Counted from the first letter of the stretch, positions 47,991 through 60,779 are shown. The stretch: DNA of 64,000 nt from Tetragonia tetragonoides (GCA_038025085.1 CM076141.1:23436501-23500500), one strand, 5' to 3'. Translations and numbers: made by a program. Notes: a model not told the origin generated them from the sequence alone.

Positions 47991-50598
47991 TCATACTTTT
48001 GAATTCATTTACGCGTTTTAAAAGCTCATACGAGTAGGGTGAAAGAGATTTGATTTCTTTTCTGTTGTATATTAAGAGAAAGCACCCAAATGTTTTGTTT
48101 GCATTCTTTTGAGTATGAAACTACACCAAGAATGTGTTAAATTACAAACAAGCTTCAACTCAAGCTTTTGAATGCATTTACGCGTTTTAAAAGCACATAC
48201 GAGTAGGGTGAAAGAGATTTGATTTCTTTTCTGTTGTATATTAAGAGAAAGCACCCAAATGTTTTGTTTGCATTCTTTTGAGTACGAAACTACACCAAGA
48301 ATGTGTTAAATTACAAACAAGCTTCAACTCAAGCTTTTGAATGCATTTACGCGTTTTAAAAGCTCATACGAGTAGGGTGAAAGAGATTTGAGTTCTTTTG
48401 GGTTGTATAGTAAGAGAAAGCATCCAAATACTTTGTTTGCATTCATTTGAGTGTGAAACTACACCTAGGATGTTTACAGTTACAAACAAGGTTCAACTCA
48501 TGCTTTTGAATTCATTTACGCGTTTTAAAAGCTCATACGAGTAGGGTGAAAGAGATTTGATTTCTTTTCTGTTGTATATTAAGAGAAAGCACCCAAATGT
48601 TTTGTTTGCATTCTTTTGAGTATGAAACTACACCAAGAATGTGTTAAATTACAAACAAGCTTCAACTCAAGCTTTTGAATGCATTTACGCGTTTTAAAAG
48701 CTCATAAGAGTAGGGTGAAAGAGATTTGAGTTCTTTTGTGTTGTATATTAAGAGAAAGCATCCAAATACTTTGTTTGCATTCATTTGAGTGTGAAACTAC
48801 ATCGAGCATGTTTACAGTTACAAACAAGCTTCAACTCAAGCTTTTGAATGCATTTACGCGTTTTAAAAGCTCATACGAGTAGGGTGAAAGAGATTTGAGT
48901 TCTTTTGTGTTGTATATTAAGAAAAAGCATCCAAATACTTTGTTTCCATTCATTTGAGTGTGAAACTACACCTAGGATGTTTACAGTTACAAACAAGCTT
49001 CAACTCAAGCTGTTGAATGTATTTACTCGTTTTAACAGCTCTTACGACTAGGGTGATGGAAATTGAGTTCTTTTGTGTTGTATATTAAGGGAAAGCATCC
49101 AAATACTATGTTTGCATTCATTTGAGTGTGAAACTACACCTAGGATGTTTACAGCTACAAACAAGCTTCAACTCAAGCTTTTGAATGCATTTACGCGTTT
49201 TAAAAGCTCATACGAGTAGGGTGAAAGAGATTTGAGTTCTTTTGTATTGTATATTAAGAGAAAGCATCCAAATACTTTGTTTGCATTTATTTGAGTATGA
49301 AACTACACCTAGGATGTTTACAAGTACAAACAAGCTTCAACTCAAGCTTTTGAATGAATTTACGCGTTTTAACAGCCCTTACGACTAGGGTGATAGAAAT
49401 TGAGTTCTTTTGTGTTGTATATTAAGAGAAAATATCCAAATACTTTGTTTGCATTCATTTGATTGTGAAATAACACCAGGGTTGTTTACAAGTACAAACA
49501 AGCTTCAACTCAAGCTTTTGAATGCATTTACGCGTTTTAAAAGCTCATACGAGTAGGGTGAAAGAGATTTGATTTCTTTTGTGTTGTATATTAAGAGAAA
49601 GCACCCAAATGTTTTGTTTGCATTCTTTTGAGTATGAAACTACACCAAGAATGTGTTAAATTACAAAAAAGCTTCAACTCAAGCTTTTGAATGCATTTAC
49701 GCGTTTTAAAAGCTCATACGAGTAGGGTGAAAGAGATTTGAGTTCTTTTGTGTTGTATATTAAGAGAAAGCATCCAAATACTTTGTTTGCATTTATTTGA
49801 GTATGAAACTACACCTAGGATGTTTACAAGTACAAACAAGCTTCAACTCAAGCTTTTGAATGAATTTACGCGTTTTAACAGCTCTTACGACTAGGGTGAT
49901 AGAAATTGAGTTCTTTTGTGTTGTGTATTAAGAGAAAATATCCAAATACTTTGTTTGCATTCATTTGAGTGTGAAATAACACCAGGGTTGTTTACAAGTA
50001 CAAACAAGCTTCAACTCAAGCTTTTGAATGCATTTACGCGTTTTAAAAGCTCATACGAGTAGGGTGAAAGAGATTTGATTTCTTTTGTGTTGTATATTAA
50101 GAGAAAGCACCCAAATGTTTTGTTTGCATTCTTTTGAGTATGAAACTACACCAAGAATGTTTTAAATTACAAACAAGCTTCAACTCAAGCTTTTGAATGC
50201 ATTTACGCGTTTTAAAAGCTCATACGAGTAGGGTGAAAGAGATTTGAGTTCTTTTGTGTCGTATATTAAGAGAAAGCATCCAAATACTTTGTTTGCATTC
50301 ATTTGAGTGTGAAACTACACCTAGGATGTTTACAAGTACAAACAAGCTTCAACTCAAGCTTTTGAATGAATTTACGCGTTTTAACTGCTCTTACGACTAG
50401 GGTGATAGAAATTGAGTTCTTTTGTGTTGTATATTACGAGAAAATATCCAAATACTTTGTTTGCATTCATTTGAGGGTGAAATCACACCAGGGTTGTTTA
50501 CAAGTACAAACAAGCTTCAACTCAAACTTTTGAATGCATTTACGCGTTTTAAAAGCTCATACAAGGAGGGTGAAAGAGATTTGAGTTCTTTTGTGTTG
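47991..50598. repeat. 169-bp satellite, middle block (about 15 monomers)
   Basis: The monomers have the same unit and orientation but no regular HOR. Variants differ from those of the core, for example TTTTCTGTTGTATATT, GCTTTTGAATTCATT and AAAATATCCAAATAC. The A-like monomers here have TTTACAAGTAC after CCAGGGTTG instead of TTTAGAAGTAC. No other feature was seen in this stretch. Confidence 0.95.
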
Positions 50599-50603
50599 TA
50601 TAT
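50599..50603. repeat. Target site duplication of element II, left copy (TATAT)
   Basis: TATAT from the satellite word GTTGTATATTAAG directly precedes the terminus TGATGTG. Confidence 0.85.
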
Positions 50604-50690
50604 TGATGTGATTTATTTAGGGATTTTCTGTATTTTTGATAAACAAAACAATAAAAGGGATATACCTCTCGAATCACTCAAGGGGTTGGG
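50604..50690 (-). repeat. Diverged LTR-end-like terminus of element II
   Basis: On the minus strand this reads CCTTGAGTGATTCGAGAGG, then an AT-rich stretch, and ends AAATCACATCA. The matching LTR end is TTCTTGAGTGATTC...TTTCACATCA. The similarity is partial, and extent and identity need an alignment. It could be the U5 end of a related but different family. Confidence 0.5.
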
Positions 50691-51070
50691 GTTTTTCGTT
50701 CAATCCGTCTCACCCTCATCTCAGATAACAAAAGTTTAATACTTTCATCATAACAATATGCACATGAACATTCTTGATCATTGCTCGGATATGAAAATCT
50801 TCTGTTGAGATACTTCTTCAATTTGCTCATGGTGCGGATTTTCTCTTTCCTCATGAGTTTTCTGCGAGATTTCAAAGACTCCCACCAAACTAAAGCAGGT
50901 CCTCTTAGGCGAGAAATCACAATCTTTACTTGCTCATAGTCAGTAAACTCATAACATAAAAATAACTCGTCAACCTTCTTAAGCCATCGACAAAAGTCCT
51001 TTGAACAATACAACCCACTAAACTCATCTAAGCTGGACTCAATAAACTTAGAATTCCATGGTGACCTCAT
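50678..51070 (-). pseudogene. gag: Truncated gag fragment of element II
   Basis: A 130-residue frame starts at the ATG at 51,070. It contains part of a retrotransposon gag core: WLKKVDELF, then LRGPALVWWESLKSRRK and KLKKYLNRRF, aligning with WLRTMERVF, KHASLWYENLKARRK and KLKKYLKKRF of element III. Identity is modest, so it belongs to another family than element III even though the LTRs match. The frame ends shortly after the RRF motif and runs into the left-end sequence. Zinc knuckle, protease and all of pol are missing. It would not make a working Gag. Confidence 0.8.
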
Positions 51071-51357
51071 ATTGTTTATTGCTTCATAAGATCAATGTCG
51101 AAATAATATTTTCCACTCGTAAAAACACAAAACGGCTCAAAAACAGGAGTAAACAATTGAATTTCGCAAAAATAACACAGGGCTAGTAAGCTAAGCTTAA
51201 CTAGTCTTGCTCAGAATGCCAGTTACCTGCGAAAAACACTATTGCTTTGTCAAAAACGGGCTCCAAAATTCTGATGAACAGCAGCACGAACACGAACAAC
51301 TTTAATAATCTTCTGTCAATCTGGATCGTTTGAAGTTTTAGAAAACTCCAAAAGCTT
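51071..51357 (-). other. Element II leader between PBS and gag fragment
   Basis: This is untranslated leader-like sequence of about 287 bp. A 63-codon open frame at 51,201-51,392 overlaps the PBS and LTR end and looks like chance. Nothing else was recognised. Confidence 0.6.
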
Positions 51358-51369
51358 GCTTTGATACCA
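51358..51369 (-). other. Primer binding site of element II
   Basis: The minus strand reads TGGTATCAAAGC, one mismatch from the initiator tRNA-Met complement, 3 nt inside the LTR. Element III has the same 3-nt spacing. Confidence 0.8.
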
Positions 51370-51372
51370 AGT

Positions 51373-52034
51373 TGATGTGAAATAAGTAACAAAACGGAAA
51401 TTAACCTTTGATAGTATCACACAAAGGGATCTTGTTCAAGAATCACTCAAGAACAACTCACGAATCACTCGTAAGGGTTTCAACCTGAATCACTCAGTTT
51501 GAGGGGTAAATACTCATGTATTCAATAATTAATCATCAAAGCACGAGTTTACAATAGCAAAGCTCTCCCCTATTTATAGACCAAGAAAATCTAAAGCTAT
51601 TCGGAATCCTAATCCTAGTCCGAATAGGAAACTAACTACAAAACTGACTACAATTGTAAAACGGACTAACTAACATCTTTCCTAATACCTAATGGACTTC
51701 TAATACTAATAACAATCAGATTATTACTCTCCTAAACATATTCTAACTAATAAAGGGAATACTAAACGAAATAGAACTGAACAACTGATTACCTACCGCC
51801 CAAGGCTCAAAACCGCTGGAACAGTTTCCTTGGCGCCCAAGGCTTCTTCTTTTCAGCTTCTAGTCATCTTCTTGCCACTCTAACATAGTTACCTCACACT
51901 TTACCTCACGTGGCATTATACTCTTGGCAATGAGCAGCTCAAGATCAAGCATTAACGTTTCAAGAACTGGGTTCTTGGACGTTCTTGATTCGTCGTCTTC
52001 TTGCTTGTCCTTTAACGTACTTGCTCCTGCATCA
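51373..52034 (-). repeat. Element II 5' LTR (662 bp)
   Basis: Read on the minus strand it starts TGATGCAGGAGCAAG and ends TTTCACATCA. It is the same length as the element III LTR and differs by roughly 11 substitutions (about 1.7%) by eye, in opposite orientation. A minus-strand TATAAATA lies at 51,571-51,578. Confidence 0.93.
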
Positions 52035-52039
52035 TATAT
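52035..52039. repeat. Target site duplication of element II, right copy (TATAT)
   Basis: TATAT follows the terminal GCATCA, and satellite resumes with TTAGAGAAAGC. Confidence 0.85.
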
Positions 52040-55000
52040 TTAGAGAAAGCATCCAAATACTTTGTTTGCATTCATTTGAGTGTGAAACTACACCTAGGAT
52101 GTTTACAGTTACAAACAAGCTTCAACTCATGCTTTTGAATTCATTTACGCGTTTTAAAAGCTCATACGAGTAGGGTGAAAGAGATTTGATTTCTTTTCTG
52201 TTGTGTATTAAGAGAAAGCACCCAAATGTTTTGTTTGCATTATTTTGAGTATGAAACTACACCAAGAATGTGTTAAATTACAAACAAGCTTCAACTCAAG
52301 CTTCTGAATGCATTTACGCGTTTTAAAAGCTCATACGAGTAGGGTGAAAGAGATTTGAGTTCGTTTGTGTTGTATATTAAGAGAAAGCATCCAAATACTT
52401 TGTTTGCATTCATTTGAGTGTGAAACTACACCGAGGATGTTTACAGTTACAAACAAGCTTCAACTCAAGCTTTTGAATGCATTTACGCGTTTTAAAAGCT
52501 CATACGAGTAGGGTGAAAGAGATTTGAGCTCTTTTGTGTTGTATATTCATAGAAAGCATCCAAATACTTTGTTTGCATTCATTTGAGTGTGAAACTATAC
52601 CTAGGATGTTTACAGTTACAAACAAGCTTCAAATCAAGCTTTTGAATGCATTTACGCGTTTTAAAAGCTCATACGTGGAGGGTGAAAGAGATTTGAGCTC
52701 TTTTGTGTTGTATATTATGAGAAAGCATCCAAATACTTTGTTTCCATTCATTTATGTGTGAAACTACACCTAGGTTGTTTACAAGTACAAACAAGCTTCA
52801 ACTAAAACTTTTGAATGCATTTACGCGTTTGAAAAGCTCATACAAGGAGGGTGAAAGAGCTTTGAGTTCTTTTGTGTTGTATATTAAGAGAAAGCATCCA
52901 AATACTTTGTTTGCATTCATTTGAGTGTGAAACTACACCTAGGATGTTTACAGTTACAAACAAGCTTCAACTCATGCTTTTGAATTCATTTACGCGTTTT
53001 AAAAGATCATTCGAGTAGGGTGAAAGAGATTTGATTTCTTTTTTGTTGTGTATTAAGAGAAAGCACCCAAATGTTTTGTTTGCATTCTTTTGAGTATGAA
53101 ACTACACCAAGAATGTTTTAAATTACAAACAAGCTTCAACTCAAGCTTTTGAATGCATTTACGCGTTTTAAAAGCTCATACGAGTAGGGTGAAAGAGATT
53201 TGATTTCTTTTCTATTGTATATTAAGAGAAAGCACCCAAATGTTTTGTTTGCATTCTTTTGTGTATGAAACTACACCAAGAATGTGTTAAATTACAAACA
53301 AGCTTCAACTCAAGCTTTTGAATGCATTTACGCGTTTTAAAAGCTCATACGAGTAGGGTGAAAGAGATTTGAGTTCTTTTGTGTTGTATATTAAGAGAAA
53401 GCATCCAAATACTTTGTTTGCATTCATTTGAGTGTGAAACTACACCGAGCATGTTTACAGTTACAAACAAGCTTCAACTCAAGCTTCTGAATGCATTTAC
53501 GCGTTTTAAAAGCTCATACGAGTAGGGTGAAAGAGATTTGAGTTTTTTTGTGTTGTATATTAAGAGAAAGCATCCAAATACTTTGTTTGCAGTCATTTGA
53601 GTGTGAAACTATACCTAGGATGTTTACAGCTACAAACAAGCTTCAACTCAAGCTTTTGAATGCATTTACGCGTTTTAAAAGCTAATACGAGTAGAGTGAA
53701 AGAGATTTGAGTTCTTTTGTGTTGTATATTAAGAAAAAGCATCCATATACTTTGTTTCCATTCATTTGAGTGTGAAACTACACCTAGGATGTTTACAGTT
53801 ACAAACAAGCTTCCACTCAAGCTGTTGAAGGTATTTACTCGTTTTAACAACTCTTATGACTAGGGTGATAGAAATTGAGTCCTTTTGTGTTGTATATTAA
53901 GAGAAAATATCCAAATACTTTGTTTGCATTCATTTGAGTGTGAAATAACACCAGGGTTGTTTACAAGTACAAACAAGCTTCAACTCAAGCTTTTGAATGC
54001 ATTTACGCGTTTTAAAAGCTCATACGAGTCGGGTGAAAGAGATTTGATTTCTTTTGTGTTGTATATTAAGAGAAAGCACCCAAATGTTTTGTTTGCATTC
54101 TTTTGAGTATGAAACTACACCAAGAATGTGTTAAATTACAAACAAGCTCCAACTCAAGCTTTTGAATGCATTTACGCGTTTTAAAATCTCATACGAGTAG
54201 GGTGAAAGAGATTTGAGTTCTTTTGTGTTGTATATTAAGAGAAAGCATCCAAATACTTTGTTTGCATTCATTTGAGTGTGAAACTACACCTAGGATGTTT
54301 ACAGTTACAAACAAGCTTCAACTCAAGCTTTTGAATGCATTTACGCGTTTTAAAAGCTCATACGAGTAGGGTGAAAGAGATTTGAGTTCTTTTGTGTTGT
54401 ATAGTAAGAGAAAGCATCCAAATACTTTGTTTGCATTCATTTGAGTGTGAAACTATACCTAGGATGTTTATAGTTAAAACAAGCTTCAACTCAAGCTTTT
54501 GAATGCATTTACGCGTTTTAAAAGCTCATACGAGTAGGGTGAAAGAGATTTGAGCTCTTTTGTGTTGTATATTAAGAGAAAGCATCCAAATACTTTGTTT
54601 CCATTCATATAAGTGTGAAACTACACCTAGGATGTTTACAAGTACAAACAAGCTTCAACTCAAGCTTTTGAATGTATTTACGCGTTTTAAAAGCTCATAC
54701 GAGTAGGGTGAAAGAGATTTGAGTTCTTTTGTGTTGTATAGTAAGAGAAAGCATCCAAATACTTTGTTTGCATTCATTTGAGTGTGAAACTACACCTAGG
54801 ATGATTACAAGTCAAAACAAGCTTCAACTCAAGCTTTTGAATGTATTTACGCGTTTTAAAAGCTCATACGAGGAGGGTGAAAGAGATTTGAGTTCTTTTG
54901 TGTTGTATAATAAGAGAAAGCATCCAAATACTTTCTTTGCATTTATTTGAGTGTGAACCTACACCTAGGATGTTTACAAGTACAAACAAGCTTCAACTCA

Positions 55001-58000
55001 AGCTTTTGAATGAATTTACGCGTTTTAACAGCTCTTACGACTAGGGTGATAGAAATTGAGTTCTTTTGTGTTGTATATTAAGAGAAAGCATCCAAATACT
55101 TTTTTTTCATTCATTTGAGTGTGAAACTATACCTAGGATGTTTACAGTTACAAAGAAGCTTCAACTCAAGCTTTTGAATGCATTTAGGCGTTTTTAAAGC
55201 TCATACGAGTAGGGTGAAAGAGATTTGAGTTCTTTTGTGTTGTATATTAAGAGAAAGCATCCAAATACTTTTTTTTCATTCATTTGAGTGTGAAACTATA
55301 CCTAGGATGTTTACAAGTACAAACAAGCTTCAACTCAAGCTTTTGAATGAATTTACGTGTTTTAACAGCTCTTACGACTAGGGTGATAGAAATTGAGTTC
55401 TTTTGTGTTGTATATTAAGAGAAAATATCCAAATACTTTGTTTGCATTCATTTGAGTGTGAAATAACACCAGGGTTGTTTAAAGTACAAACAAGCTTCAA
55501 CTCAAGCTTTCGAATGCATTTACGCGTTTTAAAAGCTCATACGAGTAGGGTGAAATAGATTTGATTTCTTTTGTGTTGTATATTAAGAGAAAGCACCCAA
55601 ATGTTTTGTTTGCATTTTTTTGATTATGAAACTACACCAAGAATGTGTTAAATTACAAACAAGCTTCAACTCAAGCTTTTGAATGCATTTACGCGTTTTA
55701 AAAGCTCATACGAGTAGGGTGAAAGAGATTTGAGGTCTTTTGTGTTGTATATTAAGAGAAAGCATCCAAATACTTTGTTTGCGTTCATTTGAGTGTGAAA
55801 CTATACCTAGGATGTTTACAGTTACAAACAAGCTTCAACTCAAGCTTTTGAATGCATTTACGCGTTTTAAAAGCTCATACGAGTAGGGTGAAAGAGATTT
55901 GAGTTCTTTTGTGTTGTATATTAAGAGAAAGCATCCAAATACTTTGTTTTCATTCATTTGAGTGTGAAACTACACCTAGGATGTTTACAGTTACAAACAA
56001 GCTTCAACTCAAGCTTTTGAATGCATTTACGCGTTTTAAAAGCTCATACGAGTAGGGTGAAAGAGATTTGAGTTCTCTTGCGTTGTATATTAAGAGAAAG
56101 CATCCAAATACTTTGTTTCCATTCATTTAAGTGTGAAACTACACCTGGATGTTTACAAGTACAAACAAGCTTCAACTCAAGCTTTTGAATGTATTTACGC
56201 GTTTTAAAAGCTCATACGACTACGGTGAAAGAGATTTGAGTTCTTTAGTGTTGTATAGCAAGAGAAAGCATCCAAATACTTTGTTTGCATTCATTTCAGT
56301 GTGAAACTACACCTAGGATGTTTACAAGTACAAACAAGCTTCAACTCAACCTTTTGAATGTATTTACGCGTTTTAAAACCTCATACGAGTAGGGTGAAAG
56401 AGATTTGAGTTCTTTTGTGTTGTATATTAAGAGAAAGCATCCAAATACTTTTTTTTCATTCATTTGAGTGTGAAACTATACCTAGGATGTTTACAAGTAC
56501 AAACAAGCTTCAACTCAAGCTTTTGAATGAATTTACGTGTTTTAACAGCTCTTACGACTAGGGTGATAGAAATTGAGTTCTTTTGTGTTGTATATTAAGA
56601 GAAAATATCCAAATACTTTGTTTGCATTCATTTGAGAGTGAAATAACACCAGGGTTGTTTAGAAGTACAAACAAGCTTCAACTCAAGCTTTTGAATGCAT
56701 TTACGCGTTTTAAAAACTCATACGAGTAGGGTGAAATAGATTTGATTTCTTTTGTGTTGTATATTAAGAGAAAGCACCCAAATGTTTTGTTTGCATTCTT
56801 TTGATTATGAAACTACACCAAGAATGTGTTAAATTACAAACAAGCTTCAACTCAAGCTTTTGAATGCATTTACGCGTTTTAAAAGCTCATACGAGTAGGG
56901 TGAAAGAGATTTGAGTTCTTTTGTGTTGTATATTAAGAGAAAGCATCCAAATACTTTGTTTCCATTCATTTAAGTGTGAAACTACACCTAGGATGTTTAC
57001 AAGTACAAACAAGCTTCAACTCAAGCTTTTGAATGTATTTACGCGTTTTAAAAGCTCATACGAGTTGGGTGAAAGAGATTTGAGTTCTTTTGTGTTGTAT
57101 ATTAAGAGAAAGCATCCAAAGTTCACACTCAAGCTTTTGAATGTATTTACGCATTTTAAAAGCTCATACGAGTAGGGTGAAAGAGATTTGAGTTCTTTTG
57201 TGTTGTATATTAAGAGAAAGCATCCAAATACTTTGTTTGCACTCATTTGAGTGTGAAACTATACCTAGTTTGTTTACAGTTACAAACAAGCTTCAACTCA
57301 AGCTTTTGAATGCATTTACGCGTTTTTAAAAGCTCATACGAGTAGGGTGAAAGAGATTTGAGTTCTTTTGTGTTGTATATTAAGAAAAAGCATCCAAATA
57401 ATATGTTTGCACTCATTAGAGTGTGAAACTATACCTAGGATGTTTAGAGTTACAAACAAGCTTCAACTCAAGCTTTTGAATGCATTTACGAGTTTTAAAA
57501 GCTCATACGAGTAGGGTGAAAGAGATTTGGGTTCTTTTGTGTTGTATATTAAGAGAAAGCATCCAAATACTTTGTTTGCATTCATTTGAGTGTGAAACTA
57601 TACCTAGGATGTTTACAGTTACAAACAAGCTTCAACTTAAGCTTTTGAATGCATTTACGCGTTTTTAAAAGCTCATACGAGAAGGGTGAAAGAGATTTGA
57701 GTTCTTTTGTGTTGTATATTAAGAGAAAGCATCCAAATACTTTGTTTGCATTCATTTGAGTGTGAACTTCACCTAGGATGTTTACAAGTACAAAAAACCT
57801 TCAACTCAAGCTTTTGAATGTATTTACGCATTTTAAAAGCTCATACGAGTAGGGTGAAAGAGATTTGAGTTCTTTTGTGTTGTATATTAAGAGAAAGCAT
57901 CCAAATACTTTGTTTTCACTCATTTGAGTGTGGAACTACACCTAGGATGTTTACAGTTACAAACAAGTTTCAAGTCAAGCTTTTGAATGCATTTATGCTT

Positions 58001-60779
58001 TTTAAAAGCTCATACGAGTAGGGTTAAAGAGATTTGAGTTCTTTTGTGTTGTATATTAAGGGAAAGCATCCAAATACTTTGTTTGCATTCATTTGAGTGT
58101 GAAACTACACCTAGGATGTTTACAAGTACAAACAAGCTTCAACTCAAGCTTTTGAATGCATTTACGCGTTTGAAAAGCTCATACGAGTTGGGTGAAAGAG
58201 ATTTGAGTTCTTTTGTGTTGTATATTAAGAGAAAGCATCCAAATAATATGTTTGCACTCATTAGAGTGTGAAACTATACCTAGGATGTTTAGAGTTACAA
58301 ACAAGCTTCAACTCAAGCTTTTGAATGCATTTACGAGTTTTAAAAGCTCATACGAGTAGGGTGAAAGAGATGTGAGTTCTTTTGTGTTGTATATTAAGAG
58401 AAAGCATCCAAATACGTTGTTTGCATTCATTTGAGTGTGAAACTATACCTAGGATGTTTACAAGTACAAACAAGCTTCAACTCAAGCTGTTGAAGGAATT
58501 TACGCGTTTTAACAGCTCTTACGACTAGGGTGAAAGAGATTGAGTTCTTTTGTGTTGTATATTAAGAGAAAGCATCCAAATACTTTGTTTGCATTCATTT
58601 GTGTGAAAATACACCTAGGATGTTTATAAGTACAAACAAGCTTCAACTCAAGCTTTTGAATGTATTTACGCGTTTTGAAAGCACATACGAGTAGGGTGAA
58701 AGAGATTTGAGTTCTTTTGTGTTGTATATTAAGAGAAAGCATCCAAATAATATGTTTGCACTCATTAGAGTGTGAAACTATACCTAGGATGTTTAGAGTT
58801 ACAAACAAGCTTCAACTCAAGCTTTTGAATGCATTTACGAGTTTTAAAAGCTCATACGAGTAGGGTGAAAGAGATTTGGGTTCTTTTGTGTTGTATATTA
58901 AGAGAAAGCATCCAAATACGTTGTTTGCATTCATTTGAGTGTGAAACTACACCTAGGATGTCTACAAGTACAAACAAGCTTCAACTCAAGCTGTTGAAGG
59001 AATTTACGCGTTTTAACAGCTCTTACGACTAGGGTGAAAGAGATTGAGTTCTTTTGTGTTGTATATTAAGAGAAAGCATCCAAATACTTTGTTTGCATTC
59101 ATTTGAGTGTGAAAATACACCTAGGATGTTTACAAGTACAAACAAGCTTCAACTCAAGCTTTTGAATGCATTTACGCGTTTTTAAAAGCACATACGAGTA
59201 GGGTGAAAGAGATTTGAGTTCTTTTGTATTGTATATTAAGAGAAAGCATCCAACTACTTTGTGTACATTCATTTGAGTGTGAAACTACACCTAGGATGTT
59301 TACAGTTACAAACAAGTTTCAACTCAAGCTTTTGAATGCAGTTACGCGTTTTAAAAGCTAATACGGGTAGGGTGAAAGAGATTTGAGTTCTTTTGTGTTG
59401 TATATTAAGAGAAAGCATCCAAATACTTTGTTTGCATTCATTTGAGTGTGAAACTACACCTAGGATGTTTACAATTACAAACAAGCATCAACTCAAGCTG
59501 TTGAAGGAATTTACGCGTTTTAACAGCTCTTACGACTAGGGTGAAAGAGACTTGAGTTCTCTTGTGTTGTATATTAAGAGAAAGCATCCAAATACTTTGT
59601 TTGCATTCATTTGAGTGTGAAACTACACCTAGGATGTTTACAGTTTCAAACAAGCTTCAACTCAAGCTTTTGAATGCATTTATGCTTTTTAAAAGCTCAT
59701 ACGAGTAGGGTGAAAGAGATTTGAGTTCTTTTGTGTTGTATATTAAGAGAAAGCATCAAAATACTTTGTTTGCATTCATTTGAGTGTGAAACTACACCTA
59801 GGATGTTTACAAGTACAAAAAAGCTTCAACTCAAGCTTTTGAATGTATTTACGCATTTTAAAAGCTCATACGTGTAGGGTGAAAGAGATTTGAGTTCTCT
59901 TGTGTTGTATATTGAGAGAAAGCATCCAAATACTTTGTGTACATTCATTTGAGTGTGAAACTACACCTAGGATGTTTACAGTTACAAACAAGCTTCAACT
60001 CAAGCTTTTGAATACATTTACGCGTTTTTAAAAGCTCATACGAGTAGGGTGAAAGAGATTTGAGTTCTTTTGTGTTGTATATTAAGAGAAAGCATCCAAA
60101 TACTTTGTTTGCATTCATTTGAGTGTGAAACTATACCTAGGATGTTTACAGTTACAAACAAGCTTCAACTCAAGCTTTTGAATGCATTTACGCGTTTTTA
60201 AAAGCTCATACGAGTAGGGTGAAAGAGATTTGAGTTCTTTTGTGTTGTATATTAAGAGAAATCATCCAAATACTTTGTTTGCATTAATTTGAGTGTCAAA
60301 CTACACCTAGGATGTTTACAGTTACAAAAAAGTTTCAACTCAAGTTTTTGAATGCATTTACGCGTTTTAAAAGCTCATACGAGTAGGGTGAAAGAGATTT
60401 GAGTTCTCTTGTGTTGTATTTTAAGAGAAAGCATCCAAATACTTTGTTTACATTCATTTGAGTGTGGAACTACACCTAGGATGTTTACAGTTACAAACAA
60501 GTTTCAAGTCAAGCTTTTGAATGCATTTATGCTTTTTAAAAGCTCATACGAGTAGGGTTAAAGAGATTTGAGTTCTTTTGTGTTGTATATTAAGAGAAAG
60601 CATCCAAATACTTTATTTGCATTTATTTGAATGTGTGAAACTACACCTAGGATGTTTACAATTACAAACAAGCTTCAAGTCAAGCTGTTGAATGAATTTA
60701 CGCGTTTTAACAGCCCTTACGACTAGGGTGATAGAAGTTGAGTTCTTTTGTGTTGTATATTAAGAGAAAGCATCCAAAT
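52040..60779. repeat. 169-bp satellite, right block (about 52 diverged monomers)
   Basis: The unit and orientation are the same, but no A-marked HOR is visible. Monomers vary more and often carry small indels such as GCGTTTTTAAAAGC (extra T) and TTCATTTGTGTGAAAAT. One monomer near 57,082-57,189 is only 108 bp because of a 61-bp deletion with junction CATCCAAAGTTCACACTC. A small local repeat has AATAATATGTTTGCACTCATTAGAG at 57,400, 58,243 and 58,746. The block ends at element III. Confidence 0.95.

Larger units (their letters stand above)
50604..52034 (-). mobile_element. Element II: truncated, possibly chimeric LTR retrotransposon
   Basis: A 1,431-bp insertion lies between exact TATAT duplications. 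On the minus strand it has a complete 662-bp 5' LTR, a PBS, a leader, a gag fragment, and then only about 85 bp before the terminus ...CACATCA. That left end shares the terminal CACATCA and the word GAGTGATTC with the LTR 3' end but is otherwise clearly different. Pol and most of a 3' LTR are absent. The perfect target duplication argues that the element entered the satellite in this reduced form and was not cut down later by recombination with another insertion. Confidence 0.85.

Noticed and set aside
50604..50700. Telomere-like or G-rich element (TTTAGGG and GGGGTTGGGG words)
   Set aside because: Single isolated words inside element II, with no tandem repetition.
4959..59653. Many 60-110 residue open frames in the satellite, e.g. 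the recurring 71-residue frame at 4,959, 7,661, 26,066, 27,109, 29,475, 34,710 and 39,395, and the plus-strand 73-residue frames
   Set aside because: They recur only because the satellite recurs. The 169-bp period shifts frame at each monomer, so each frame ends within one or two units, and nothing in them resembles a protein family.
1..60779. CENP-B box in the satellite
   Set aside because: The closest words, TACGAGTAGGGTG and the rare TACGAGTCGGGTG, do not fit the TTCG....A..CGGG core.
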